In this document: one piece after another, positions 1 to 6,191 of the stretch
How positions within the stretch are numbered: the first letter of the stretch is position 1
Layout: each line of letters starts with the position of its first letter
Source of the DNA: a bacterium
GTDB lineage: Bacteria > Thermosulfidibacterota > Thermosulfidibacteria > Thermosulfidibacterales > Thermosulfidibacteraceae
NCBI GenBank assembly: GCA_027037155.1
Contig: JALWBK010000263.1
Location: 1-6,414, forward strand
Direction of reading: 5' to 3'
DNA: 6,414 nucleotides
Translations under genes and position numbers: made by a program
The notes under the pieces: generated by a model
What the model was told of the DNA's origin: nothing
Database searches by the model: none
Seen by the model: the letters and a program-made list of their open reading frames with translations, nothing else

Positions 1-414
1 CTTCTTGATAGACACCCCCAATCTTCTTGACACAACCTCCAAGAACCTTCCCGTTCCTGCGGCACAACGATCGTTCATTACAAAGTCAGTAAACCTACCG
101 TTTCTATCTAAACGTATCACCTTGGTATCCTGACCGCCAATGTCTATAACCGTATCTGCATCACACACTACCTCACAAACTCCCCTTGCCTGTGCGGCAA
201 TCTCGTTGACAGCAAAGGCTCCTAAAACATCGGCGAGTATCCTTCTACAGTACCCTGTAACGGTGACAAGTGAACCCTCTGGCACCAGCTCTTTAACCTT
301 AGACTCGTAACCCGGTAGGGTAGGAACAGCCTTGAAAGACCATATCCCCTCTTTCGTATCTAAGATTGCCACCTTGATGTAAGTGGATCCCGCATCTACC
401 CCCACAATCTTCAA
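1..414 (-). CDS. ATP-dependent activase of a double-cubane/2-hydroxyacyl-CoA dehydratase-type enzyme (BadF/HgdC family), N-terminal 138 residues
   Basis: Partial: the gene continues beyond the left edge; family members are roughly 250-270 residues. The product belongs to the ASKHA-fold ATPases that couple ATP hydrolysis to one-electron transfer into an Fe-S partner enzyme. Visible motifs are the phosphate-binding loop DAGSTYIK (residues 7-14), EIAAQARG (71-78), the second nucleotide-binding loop DIGGQDTK (91-98), and [16 protein letters not shown] (111-126). Cys117 in the last motif matches the residue that, one per subunit plus a second Cys further on, holds the [4Fe-4S] cluster bridging the homodimer in HgdC; the second Cys lies outside the window. 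The start is a TTG at 414-412 whose last bases form the TGA stop of the upstream reductase gene (TTGA overlap), so translation is probably coupled. Residues 54-56 read GYC where I recall GYG in many relatives. Family is secure; pairing with the upstream gene is inferred from the overlap. Confidence 0.93.
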   Translation of the reverse strand, partial: MKIVGVDAGSTYIKVAILDTKEGIWSFKAVPTLPGYESKVKELVPEGSLVTVTGYCRRILADVLGAFAVNEIAAQARGVCEVVCDADTVIDIGGQDTKVIRLDRNGRFTDFVMNDRCAAGTGRFLEVVSRRLGVSIKK

Positions 415-1679
415 GACAAACTCTCCACAAAAGCCTCTACCCTTGTCCTTATCTGCTCCACATCCTCCATAGAGTAATCGGTTTCTATCTTCAAAACGGG
501 AATTCCCCTCTCTTTCAGAGCATCGGCAACCTTCTTAAACTCCACGTTGTAGGTATGGCAAAAAGAGAGGGTGTAATAAATCACCCCATCCACCTTCTTC
601 TCCTCACACATGCGGATAATGTTCTTTACACGCTGATGATTGGGGGTGAAGCAGGCACAGTCGATATTTGAGTATCTTTTAAGAAGGGCCTGCAGTATCT
701 CCTCCTCCGTAGCACATCCAGAAATATCCACGTTCTCCCTGAAGTACCTGTGGCCGATGCACGCCTCCTCTGCCACCACCGCAGCACCGGAATCCTCAAC
801 GATCCAGTGCAACTTCCAGTTGGGCGGAGCCATGGGAGAACCAGCAACCAAGATCTTCGCCACACCTTCAGGAAACACACTCATCCCTCTTTCTATGCGT
901 TTCTCAAGCTCTTGGCAAAGCTCATTCACCTTCTCGGTAAATCTTACAGGATCATCGTAGAAAGAGATCTGATTCACCAAAAGAACATCAAGTCCCGCTA
1001 TAGGGATACAACCATCCTTGGCCCTCAACTCGTAGAGCCTTTTCATAGCAGACCTTTTAGCGTTGACAATCTCCACTCCCTTTTTCAACTCCTCAAAACC
1101 AATGGGCTTGCCAGCAATACGCTCCATCTCTTCTTTGAACCTTTCAAGCTCCCTCAGCCAAAGCTCTCTTTCAGTATCCCCTTTCATGTGGGGAATATGC
1201 ATCACATGCACCTTATGCAGCTTTCCCAAAAGCTCCCAGGTCTTCTTTTTGGCCTCGCAGGTGGTCTCTCCATAGATAACATCAGCCAATTGCGTGTAAG
1301 GACAGGTCCTTTGTAGCTTGAACCCATAGGCGGACTTTATAAGAGGACAGATATTCCTGGGTAGATGGGTTTCTGCTTCGGGAATGGTAAACTGTGCACC
1401 TCCACAGAGCCCATAGCAAGCCCCACCAGCAGAGATCACAATCTCCTCTGGCACGAAGATACAGAAGGTACCCACCAAAGGCCTTCCCGACTTTCTAAGC
1501 TGGTACAGCTCCTCTATACGCTTACCGTGTATCTCGGCCATTACTTTGTCAAAGTAGCCCATGGCTTCTGGTCTATTGTTTCTCTCAAGAAAGAGCTTCC
1601 CGTACAACTCACCAAGGGCATTCATAAGCTCTTCATGCTTTTTAACATCTATACCCAACTCCCTATAAATGGCCTCCAT
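411..1679 (-). CDS. Double-cubane-cluster-type anaerobic reductase (HgdB/BcrC component D superfamily)
   Basis: 422 residues, complete. It belongs to the superfamily of 2-hydroxyacyl-CoA dehydratase beta subunits and benzoyl-CoA reductase subunits. Supporting segments are FVPEE near 75-79, GACYGLCGG (86-94), [10 protein letters not shown] (111-120), [10 protein letters not shown] (137-146), a glycine turn [11 protein letters not shown] (279-289), [10 protein letters not shown] (304-313), CACFTPN (341-347) and the C-terminal SFCHTYNVE / IETDYSMED / [11 protein letters not shown] (372-419). Fourteen cysteines are present; C73, C88, C92, C111, C126, C141, C307, C341, C343 and C374 are candidate cluster ligands. 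A lone D-type subunit followed directly by its activase matches double-cubane [Fe8S9] proteins, known from Carboxydothermus to do ATP-dependent reductions, better than heterodimeric dehydratases; E. coli YjiM/YjiL are distant relatives. Substrate unknown. The start at 1679 is chosen over an ATG at 1718 because a perfect GAGGAGGT lies 4 nt upstream and family similarity begins after it. Likely cytoplasmic and oxygen-sensitive. Confidence 0.9.
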   Translation of the reverse strand: MEAIYRELGIDVKKHEELMNALGELYGKLFLERNNRPEAMGYFDKVMAEIHGKRIEELYQLRKSGRPLVGTFCIFVPEEIVISAGGACYGLCGGAQFTIPEAETHLPRNICPLIKSAYGFKLQRTCPYTQLADVIYGETTCEAKKKTWELLGKLHKVHVMHIPHMKGDTERELWLRELERFKEEMERIAGKPIGFEELKKGVEIVNAKRSAMKRLYELRAKDGCIPIAGLDVLLVNQISFYDDPVRFTEKVNELCQELEKRIERGMSVFPEGVAKILVAGSPMAPPNWKLHWIVEDSGAAVVAEEACIGHRYFRENVDISGCATEEEILQALLKRYSNIDCACFTPNHQRVKNIIRMCEEKKVDGVIYYTLSFCHTYNVEFKKVADALKERGIPVLKIETDYSMEDVEQIRTRVEAFVESLS

Positions 1680-1683
1680 ATCT

Positions 1684-1691
1684 ACCTCCTC
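1684..1691 (-). promoter_or_regulatory. Strong ribosome binding site that decides the reductase start
   Basis: On the minus strand GAGGAGGT sits 4 nt before the ATG at 1679-1677. It is a full match to the anti-Shine-Dalgarno core. It lies inside the frame that would be read from the ATG at 1718, which argues that the first 13 residues of that longer frame are not translated. Confidence 0.8.
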
Positions 1692-1734
1692 AAGAATAAT
1701 GCAGTGACAAGCTACCACAGAACGGCAAATTGCT

Positions 1735-1760
1735 CAAATTTATAAAAACAATAAAATTTG
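1735..1760. promoter_or_regulatory. AT-rich inverted repeat in the divergent intergenic region, candidate operator
   Basis: CAAATTT (1735-1741) and its exact complement AAATTTG (1754-1760) are separated by 12 nt. The repeat lies between the minus-strand reductase gene and the plus-strand lepA gene, about 55 bp upstream of the reductase start. The TATAAA on the plus strand at 1741-1746 and a TATAAA on the minus strand at 1744-1739 overlap it, so a bound regulator could control promoter opening. Seven-base AT-rich arms can arise by chance in such DNA; function is inferred from location only. No convincing paired -35/-10 was found for the reductase gene. Confidence 0.3.
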
Positions 1761-1787
1761 GTGCTTTCATTTACCCTATAGGTCTTC

Positions 1788-1816
1788 TTGCAAAAGCAGT
1801 TGTGTAGTAATAAATT
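1788..1816 (+). promoter_or_regulatory. Weak sigma-70-type promoter candidate for lepA
   Basis: TTGCAA (1788-1793, four of six matches to TTGACA) and TAAATT (1811-1816, four of six matches to TATAAT) are spaced by 17 nt. Initiation about 6-8 nt after the -10 would fall next to the GTG start at 1825, giving a leaderless or near-leaderless message. That fits the lack of any Shine-Dalgarno sequence before lepA. Other AT-rich matches exist further upstream (for example TAAAAT at 1752-1757), so the assignment is tentative. Confidence 0.3.
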
Positions 1817-1824
1817 TAGCAACC

Positions 1825-3624
1825 GTGGCTGATAAGGAGCTCATCAGAAACTTCTGCATCATAGCGCATATAGATCACGGCAAGTCCACCCTTGCCGACA
1901 GACTCTTGGAGTACACCGGCACTGTGCCCCCTAACAAAATGAAAGAGCAGTTTCTTGATAGAATGGACATTGAGAGGGAAAGGGGCATAACTATAAAAGC
2001 TCAGGCCGTAAGGTTGAAGTACAAAGCCAAAGACGGCAAGGAGTACACCCTGAATCTGATAGACACACCAGGACACGTGGACTTCTCATACGAGGTCTCA
2101 CGCAGTCTTGCAGCCTGTGAGGGAGCGCTTCTTGTGGTTGATGCCACCCAGGGTGTGGAGGCCCAAACCATCGCCAATGTGTATCTCGCTCTGGAACACG
2201 ACCTTGAGATCATCCCGGTGATAAACAAGATTGACCTTCCAAGTGCTGATCCAGAAAAGGTGAAAAGAGAGATAGAGGATATCATAGGGCTTGACGCATC
2301 AGACGCCATCTTAGCCTCCGCCAAAATGGGAATAGGCACGGAAGAGGTGTTGAAAGCGATTGTAAAAAGAATTCCGCCTCCCCGAGGCGAGAGGAACAAA
2401 CCCTTAAAGGCTCTCATCTTTGACTCCTGGTACGATCCTTACAAGGGTGTAGTCACCACCATAAGGGTCATTGACGGTGTCATCAAAAAGGGAATGAAAA
2501 TCCTTCTCATGTCCACGGGCAAGACCTTTGAGGTGGAAGAGGTGGGTGTGTTCGCCCCAGATCCCGTACCTGTGGAGGAGCTTGCGGCAGGGGAGGTGGG
2601 CTATATCACGGCAGGCATCAAGAACGTAAGAGACACCAGAGTAGGTGACACCATCACAGACGCCAACAACCCAACAGATGAACCCTTCCCTGGATTTAAA
2701 AAGGTCAAGCCCATGGTCTTTGCAGGGCTGTACCCCATTGACCCCGACGATTATCCAAACCTGAGGGAGGCCCTTGAGAAGCTGCAGCTCAACGATGCAT
2801 CTTTAGTCTTTGAACCTGAGTCCTCGGCGGCACTGGGCTACGGCTTTAGATGTGGATTTTTGGGCAGCCTGCACATGGAGATTGTCAAAGAGAGGCTGGA
2901 GAGGGAATTTGAGCTGAGGCTCATAGCCACAGCTCCCACTGTGGTCTATAAGGTGGTCAAGAGAAACGGAGAGGAGGTTTACATAGACAATCCCGCCCAT
3001 CTTCCAGATCCCGGAAGCATAGACCACATTGAAGAGCCCTACGTTCTTGCAACGGTGGTCACCCCTGCAGAGTATGTTGGTGGCATAATCAATCTCTTCA
3101 TAGAGAGAAGGGGCATACAGAAAAGATTAGAGTACCTTGAGGGCAACAGGGTCATAATGGAGTACGAGGTACCGCTTGCCGAGATCCTCCTTGACTTCCA
3201 CGACAAGCTGAAGACCGTATCCAGAGGATACGCATCCATGGACTACGAGATCATAGGATATAGAGAATCGGACCTTGTAAAGCTTGACATTCTAATAAAT
3301 GGAAAGCCGGTGGATGCTCTATCGGTGATCGTACACAGGGACAAGGCCTACTACAGAGGCAGAGAGCTGGTTAAGAAGCTGAAAGAGATCATACCGAGGC
3401 AGCTCTTTGAGGTGGCGATTCAGGCTGCCATTGGAAGAAAGGTTATAGCAAGAGAGACAGTGAAGCCCTTAAGAAAGGATGTTCTTGCCAAGTGCTACGG
3501 CGGGGATGTGACGAGAAAGAGAAAGCTTTTGGAGAAGCAGAAAGAAGGTAAAAAAAGAATGAAGATGATAGGTAAGGTAGAAATCCCACAGGAGGCATTC
3601 CTTGCTGTTCTCAAAAAAGACTGA
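1825..3624 (+). CDS. lepA: Elongation factor 4 (LepA), ribosomal back-translocase GTPase
   Basis: 599 residues, the usual length for EF4. It is a translational GTPase that acts on the ribosome and has been linked to back-translocation and to 30S assembly/initiation efficiency. The G domain shows G1 AHIDHGKS (14-21), G2 [10 protein letters not shown] (51-60), G3 DTPGH (80-84, with catalytic-type His84), G4 NKID (134-137) and G5 SAK (165-167). EF-G-like domains II, III and V follow ([29 protein letters not shown], and [16 protein letters not shown] with [10 protein letters not shown]). The LepA-specific C-terminal domain carries [20 protein letters not shown] (556-575) and ends [11 protein letters not shown]. 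The GTG start gives the canonical N-terminus ([19 protein letters not shown]). No Shine-Dalgarno precedes it (sequence ttagcaacc). First gene of the lepA-lepB-hemD run; its 3' end overlaps lepB by 23 nt. Confidence 0.98.
   Translation: MADKELIRNFCIIAHIDHGKSTLADRLLEYTGTVPPNKMKEQFLDRMDIERERGITIKAQAVRLKYKAKDGKEYTLNLIDTPGHVDFSYEVSRSLAACEGALLVVDATQGVEAQTIANVYLALEHDLEIIPVINKIDLPSADPEKVKREIEDIIGLDASDAILASAKMGIGTEEVLKAIVKRIPPPRGERNKPLKALIFDSWYDPYKGVVTTIRVIDGVIKKGMKILLMSTGKTFEVEEVGVFAPDPVPVEELAAGEVGYITAGIKNVRDTRVGDTITDANNPTDEPFPGFKKVKPMVFAGLYPIDPDDYPNLREALEKLQLNDASLVFEPESSAALGYGFRCGFLGSLHMEIVKERLEREFELRLIATAPTVVYKVVKRNGEEVYIDNPAHLPDPGSIDHIEEPYVLATVVTPAEYVGGIINLFIERRGIQKRLEYLEGNRVIMEYEVPLAEILLDFHDKLKTVSRGYASMDYEIIGYRESDLVKLDILINGKPVDALSVIVHRDKAYYRGRELVKKLKEIIPRQLFEVAIQAAIGRKVIARETVKPLRKDVLAKCYGGDVTRKRKLLEKQKEGKKRMKMIGKVEIPQEAFLAVLKKD
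3590..3595 (+). promoter_or_regulatory. Ribosome binding site of lepB, inside lepA
   Basis: A perfect AGGAGG lies in the last codons of lepA, 6 nt before the TTG at 3602. It supports that TTG as the true start of signal peptidase I rather than a later GTG at 3632. It also points to translational coupling of lepB to lepA. Confidence 0.75.
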
Positions 3625-4234
3625 GGCAGAAGTGGCCAGCAAAACTGCTGCTGACGTGGTAAAGGACTGGATAAAAGACATCGTCATTGCCCTAATAATC
3701 GCCCTGATAATCAGGGCACTTTTCGTTCAGGCCTTCAGGATACCTTCTGGTTCAATGATACCCACACTACTTATTGGTGACCATATTCTCGTGGAAAAGG
3801 TAACCTACAGGTTCAGAGAGCCTAAAAGATTTGAGATCATCGTCTTCAAGTTCCCCTTGGACAGAAAGGTTGACTACATAAAGCGCATCATTGGACTTCC
3901 AGGAGATGTGGTAAAGATAGTAAACAAACAGGTGTATGTGAACGGGCATAAGCTTAACGAGCCCTATGTGCAGCACACTGACCCCAACGTGGTTCCAGCC
4001 GATGTCTCACCCAGGGACAACTACGGACCTGTAAAGGTGCCCAAGGGACATCTTTTCGTCATGGGAGATAACAGGGACAACAGCTACGACAGCAGGTTCT
4101 GGGGATTCGTGCCTATCAAAGATGTGATTGGAAGGGCCTTTATAATCTATTTCTCATGCGATTCAAAAAGCTTTTTCAGCCTACAATGTCTAACGCACAT
4201 AAGATGGAGAAGGATAGGAAAACTCATCCATTAA
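3602..4234 (+). CDS. lepB: Signal peptidase I
   Basis: 210 residues. It is a membrane-bound serine protease that removes signal peptides from Sec/Tat-exported proteins on the outer face of the cytoplasmic membrane. One N-terminal transmembrane segment spans about residues 25-44 ([20 protein letters not shown]). It is followed by the catalytic box [12 protein letters not shown] with nucleophile Ser51, the box [11 protein letters not shown] (61-71), the general-base box [12 protein letters not shown] with Lys94, and the conserved [14 protein letters not shown] (155-168) and VIGRAF (175-180). The C-terminus ends [10 protein letters not shown], as expected for the family. The Ser-Lys dyad is intact and the single-anchor form is compact. 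Start TTG at 3602 has AGGAGG 6 nt upstream and overlaps lepA by 23 nt. The lepA-lepB order is also found in Escherichia coli and many other bacteria. The 3' end overlaps hemD. Confidence 0.97.
   Translation: MLFSKKTEAEVASKTAADVVKDWIKDIVIALIIALIIRALFVQAFRIPSGSMIPTLLIGDHILVEKVTYRFREPKRFEIIVFKFPLDRKVDYIKRIIGLPGDVVKIVNKQVYVNGHKLNEPYVQHTDPNVVPADVSPRDNYGPVKVPKGHLFVMGDNRDNSYDSRFWGFVPIKDVIGRAFIIYFSCDSKSFFSLQCLTHIRWRRIGKLIH
3689..3717 (+). repeat. 12-bp direct repeat and 17-bp palindrome inside the lepB membrane segment
   Basis: GCCCTAATAATC (3689-3700) is directly followed by GCCCTGATAATC (3701-3712), differing at one base and encoding ALII twice. The second copy also forms a palindrome, GCCCTGAT-A-ATCAGGGC (3701-3717). 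It is best explained as a small tandem duplication in a hydrophobic helix, where spacing by four residues is tolerated. No regulatory role is implied. Confidence 0.6.
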
Positions 4235-4962
4235 AGGGAAAAAAAGTTGTAATAACACGAGCGCTGGAACAGTCACAACAGCTCAAAGAACTATTAGAGC
4301 AAAGGGAAGCTATCTGCATTCTCTTTCCAACAATAGCCTTTAGAAAGCTAAAGATTCCAGAAGAGATACTACCTAAACTCAACGAGTATAACTGGATAAT
4401 CTTCACCAGTGCCAACGGGGTTAGATTTTTCTGTGAAGAGCTTGAGAAAAGAAAGATCCCGTTTCCCGAAAAGCCCCGCGTTGCCGTTATAGGACCTGGA
4501 ACCCTGCGCGAGGCACAAAGGCGTGGAATCACAGTCTCTTTGGTTCCCGAAAGGTTCATCGCCGAGGGTATCCTTGAAGCACTCCAGGACGTAAAAGGCA
4601 AAAAAATCCTCATTCCAAGGGCAAAAGTGGCAAGAAATGTACTTCCCGATACGCTAAAGAAAAGAGGAGCACAAGTTGATGTGCTTCCCGTGTATGAGAC
4701 TTATCTGCCACAGATAGACAGAGAAAAGATAAAAGAGCTTGAAGGCGCCCATATAATCACCTTCACCAGTCCCTCTACGGTGGAAAACTTTGTAAAGATC
4801 CTAAAAGATGACGCCATCAAACTGTGCAACAGCAAGATTGTGGCGAGCATTGGTCCTATTACAACAGAAAAGGCTGTCAAGATGGGAGTCAAGGTTGATA
4901 TTACAGCCAGTAAGCACTCTTTAGAGGGTTTGGTGCGCTCTATAGAGAACTTTCTCTCGTAA
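4204..4962 (+). CDS. hemD: Uroporphyrinogen-III synthase
   Basis: 252 residues from the chosen start, typical of HemD. The enzyme cyclises hydroxymethylbilane with inversion of ring D to give uroporphyrinogen III, the branch point for haem, sirohaem and cobalamin. The sequence is weakly conserved across bacteria, but the pattern is clear: KKVVITRALEQSQQLKELL at the N-terminus, WIIFTSANGVRFF in domain 1, VAVIGPGTLREAQRRGI, GKKILIPRAKVARNVLP with LPVYETYLP in the linker region, IITFTSPSTVENF, and VASIGPITTEKAVKMGVKVD near the C-terminus, with SKHSLEGLVRSI after it. The start is uncertain: ATGs at 4156, 4186 and 4204 are in frame and none has a good Shine-Dalgarno. 4204 is preferred because it leaves a short lead before KKVVITR and the smallest overlap with lepB (31 nt). 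Translation probably depends on ribosomes finishing lepB. No other haem gene is in the window. Confidence 0.93.
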   Translation: MEKDRKTHPLKGKKVVITRALEQSQQLKELLEQREAICILFPTIAFRKLKIPEEILPKLNEYNWIIFTSANGVRFFCEELEKRKIPFPEKPRVAVIGPGTLREAQRRGITVSLVPERFIAEGILEALQDVKGKKILIPRAKVARNVLPDTLKKRGAQVDVLPVYETYLPQIDREKIKELEGAHIITFTSPSTVENFVKILKDDAIKLCNSKIVASIGPITTEKAVKMGVKVDITASKHSLEGLVRSIENFLS

Positions 4963-4976
4963 AAAGTTTATCGTCA

Positions 4977-4992
4977 GCAAAGGGCCTTTTGC
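4977..4992. repeat. 16-bp near-perfect palindrome between hemD and the binding-protein gene
   Basis: GCAAAGGGCCTTTTGC is an inverted repeat with one mismatched (G-T) pair around a GGCC centre. It begins 14 bases after the hemD stop and overlaps the candidate -35 of the next gene. No T-run follows it and the hairpin would have almost no loop, so an operator is a better guess than an intrinsic terminator. Evidence is weak. Confidence 0.3.
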
Positions 4993-5017
4993 AGTTCAGC
5001 AATGGGGTTTGTATAAT
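4988..5017 (+). promoter_or_regulatory. Sigma-70-type promoter candidate for the periplasmic binding-protein pair
   Basis: A consensus TATAAT (5012-5017) is preceded at 18 nt by TTTGCA (4988-4993, four of six matches to TTGACA; TTGCAG one base on gives 17-nt spacing but fewer matches). Initiation near 5024 would leave a leader of about 25 nt ending in the GGAGGT ribosome site. This is the best -10 match near a gene start in the window, and it suggests the binding-protein genes are transcribed separately from lepA-lepB-hemD. Confidence 0.5.
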
Positions 5018-5038
5018 CACTTTCAGAGTAAAAGCGCT

Positions 5039-5044
5039 GGAGGT
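5039..5044 (+). promoter_or_regulatory. Ribosome binding site of the first binding-protein gene
   Basis: GGAGGT ends 5 nt before the ATG at 5050. It supports this start, which also gives a well-formed signal peptide. Confidence 0.7.
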
Positions 5045-5049
5045 GGGAG

Positions 5050-6171
5050 ATGAAAAGATTGCTGGCTTTCGCAATGATAGCAGTTTTTACCTTCTCATCC
5101 ATTTCAATCGCACGTACCATAAAGGCAGGTAGTAGCATGGGACTGACCAGCGTTTACGCAGAGTTGGTCAGCGAACTAATAAACGGCATAAACATAGCAT
5201 TTAAAAATGCCAATAAGAAAAACGCGTTGGGAAATGATAGAATAGTCTTTGTGGTTTACGACGACTCCTACAACTCAGCCAACACCGTCTCTAACCTTCA
5301 AAAGCTCTACGTTAAGGACAAGGTGGATTTCCTCTTTGCCATATTCGGCACACCACCATCTATCGCCACTGCAGAAAGGCTAAAGTTCTACAAATGGCTG
5401 CTATTCTTTCCCATTACCGGATTCTCACAGCTCTACAGTGGAGAGCTTTCAGAAATGGTTTTTACGCTGCTTCCCTCCTACGACCACGAGGCAAGACAAC
5501 TGGTTGACCTTGCTAAAAAACACGGAACAAAAAGCTTGGGCATAATCTACTATGCCAATCTGTACGGCTTTGACGTGGTTGGTGCTGCAGAACAAGAGGC
5601 AAGACGACTGGGCATTAAGATTTACAAGTACTCGTATCTTCCCACCAAAGAGGCTTCAGAGATAGCAGCCAATGTTCTAAAGGACAGACCTGATGCACTC
5701 CTTTTAGCCATACCCAAATCGGTGGCAAAATCACTGATGGTCAGATTTGTAAAATCTGAATACTACCCAGACATATACGGAGAGTTTTACACCAGAATCG
5801 CCTCAGTGATGAACAATCTTCCGAGCCCTTACGCATCAAAGTTTAAAAGGGTGTACACCTCATCCTTCCTGCCCCGGTTATCGGACAACTACAGGATCGT
5901 TAAGGAATACAAAAGGATTGCCTCTACCTACGGAGGTAGCCTTACCCCTGCGGAGTTTGAAGGGTATGTACTTGCAAGCTCCCTTGTAAAGGTTCTTCAA
6001 CGCGTCGGAAGCTGGAAAAACACCATGGACCTGAAAAGGAAGGTGGAAAACATCAGAGATCTTGATATAGGCCTTCCCGAAAAGATCTCCTATTCCCCCA
6101 AAGATCACACAGGCCTTACGAAGATCTTCATATACCAGTACAAAAACGGCAACCTTTATCCTGTACACTAA
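5050..6171 (+). CDS. Periplasmic substrate-binding protein, type I fold (branched-chain amino acid/amide-like)
   Basis: 373 residues. An N-terminal Sec signal peptide (K2, R3, then a hydrophobic core to about residue 15) has a plausible signal peptidase I site SIA/RT after residue 21. There is no lipobox, and the protein has no cysteine, so a soluble periplasmic protein is expected. The mature part follows the LivJ/AmiC-like pattern: TIKAGSSMGLT (23-33), INGINIAFKNAN (44-55), VVYDDSYN (68-75), FAIFGTPPSIATA (96-108), FFPITGFSQL (119-128), SLGIIYYANLYGFDVVGAA (162-180), RPDALLLAIPKS (213-224), and FEGYVLASSLVKVLQRVG (303-320) near the end. The ligand cannot be read from sequence; amino acids, amides and urea are all possible. 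The first ligand-site loop reads LTSVYAEL where the neighbour has LTGPYGPE. It may feed an ABC transporter or act as a sensor's ligand-binding partner; no permease, ATPase or kinase is in view. A paralogue follows after 20 nt. Confidence 0.85.
   Translation: MKRLLAFAMIAVFTFSSISIARTIKAGSSMGLTSVYAELVSELINGINIAFKNANKKNALGNDRIVFVVYDDSYNSANTVSNLQKLYVKDKVDFLFAIFGTPPSIATAERLKFYKWLLFFPITGFSQLYSGELSEMVFTLLPSYDHEARQLVDLAKKHGTKSLGIIYYANLYGFDVVGAAEQEARRLGIKIYKYSYLPTKEASEIAANVLKDRPDALLLAIPKSVAKSLMVRFVKSEYYPDIYGEFYTRIASVMNNLPSPYASKFKRVYTSSFLPRLSDNYRIVKEYKRIASTYGGSLTPAEFEGYVLASSLVKVLQRVGSWKNTMDLKRKVENIRDLDIGLPEKISYSPKDHTGLTKIFIYQYKNGNLYPVH
5741..5759. repeat. 19-bp inverted repeat within the binding-protein gene
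   Basis: TCAGATTT-GTA-AAATCTGA has exact 8-bp arms and a 3-nt spacer. It lies in mid-gene, encoding around VRFVKSE, with no T-run after it. A match of this size is expected about once by chance in a window of this length, so it is recorded only as visible structure. Confidence 0.4.
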
Positions 6172-6180
6172 CGACTTACA

Positions 6181-6186
6181 GAGGTG
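6181..6186 (+). promoter_or_regulatory. Ribosome binding site of the second binding-protein gene
   Basis: GAGGTG ends 5 nt before the ATG at 6192, inside the 20-nt gap after the first binding-protein gene. It supports the chosen start. Confidence 0.6.
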
Positions 6187-6191
6187 TACAG

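Noticed and set aside
750..1316. A 188-codon plus-strand open frame (and a 106-codon one at 640-960) antisense to the reductase gene
   Set aside because: Its product has no recognisable family features, while the minus strand here encodes a well-conserved full-length protein. It is a shadow frame.
1680..1718. Longer start for the reductase at 1718 (13 extra residues)
   Set aside because: The extra residues are encoded by the ribosome-binding region itself; GAGGAGGT 4 nt before the ATG at 1679 fits better and the added residues do not resemble the family.
2001..2417. A 138-codon minus-strand open frame inside lepA
   Set aside because: It lies opposite the conserved GTPase domain and has Ser/Arg-rich, low-complexity composition typical of antisense reading.
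4977..4992. Intrinsic terminator after hemD
   Set aside because: The hairpin would have almost no loop and no T-run follows, so it does not meet the usual pattern.
5050..5115. Lipoprotein anchoring of the first binding protein
   Set aside because: There is no cysteine after the signal peptide or anywhere in the protein; cleavage at SIA by signal peptidase I is more plausible.
5741..5759. Exact 8-bp-arm palindrome as an internal regulatory hairpin
   Set aside because: It is mid-gene, has no T-tract or adjacent start, and one such repeat is expected by chance in this length.
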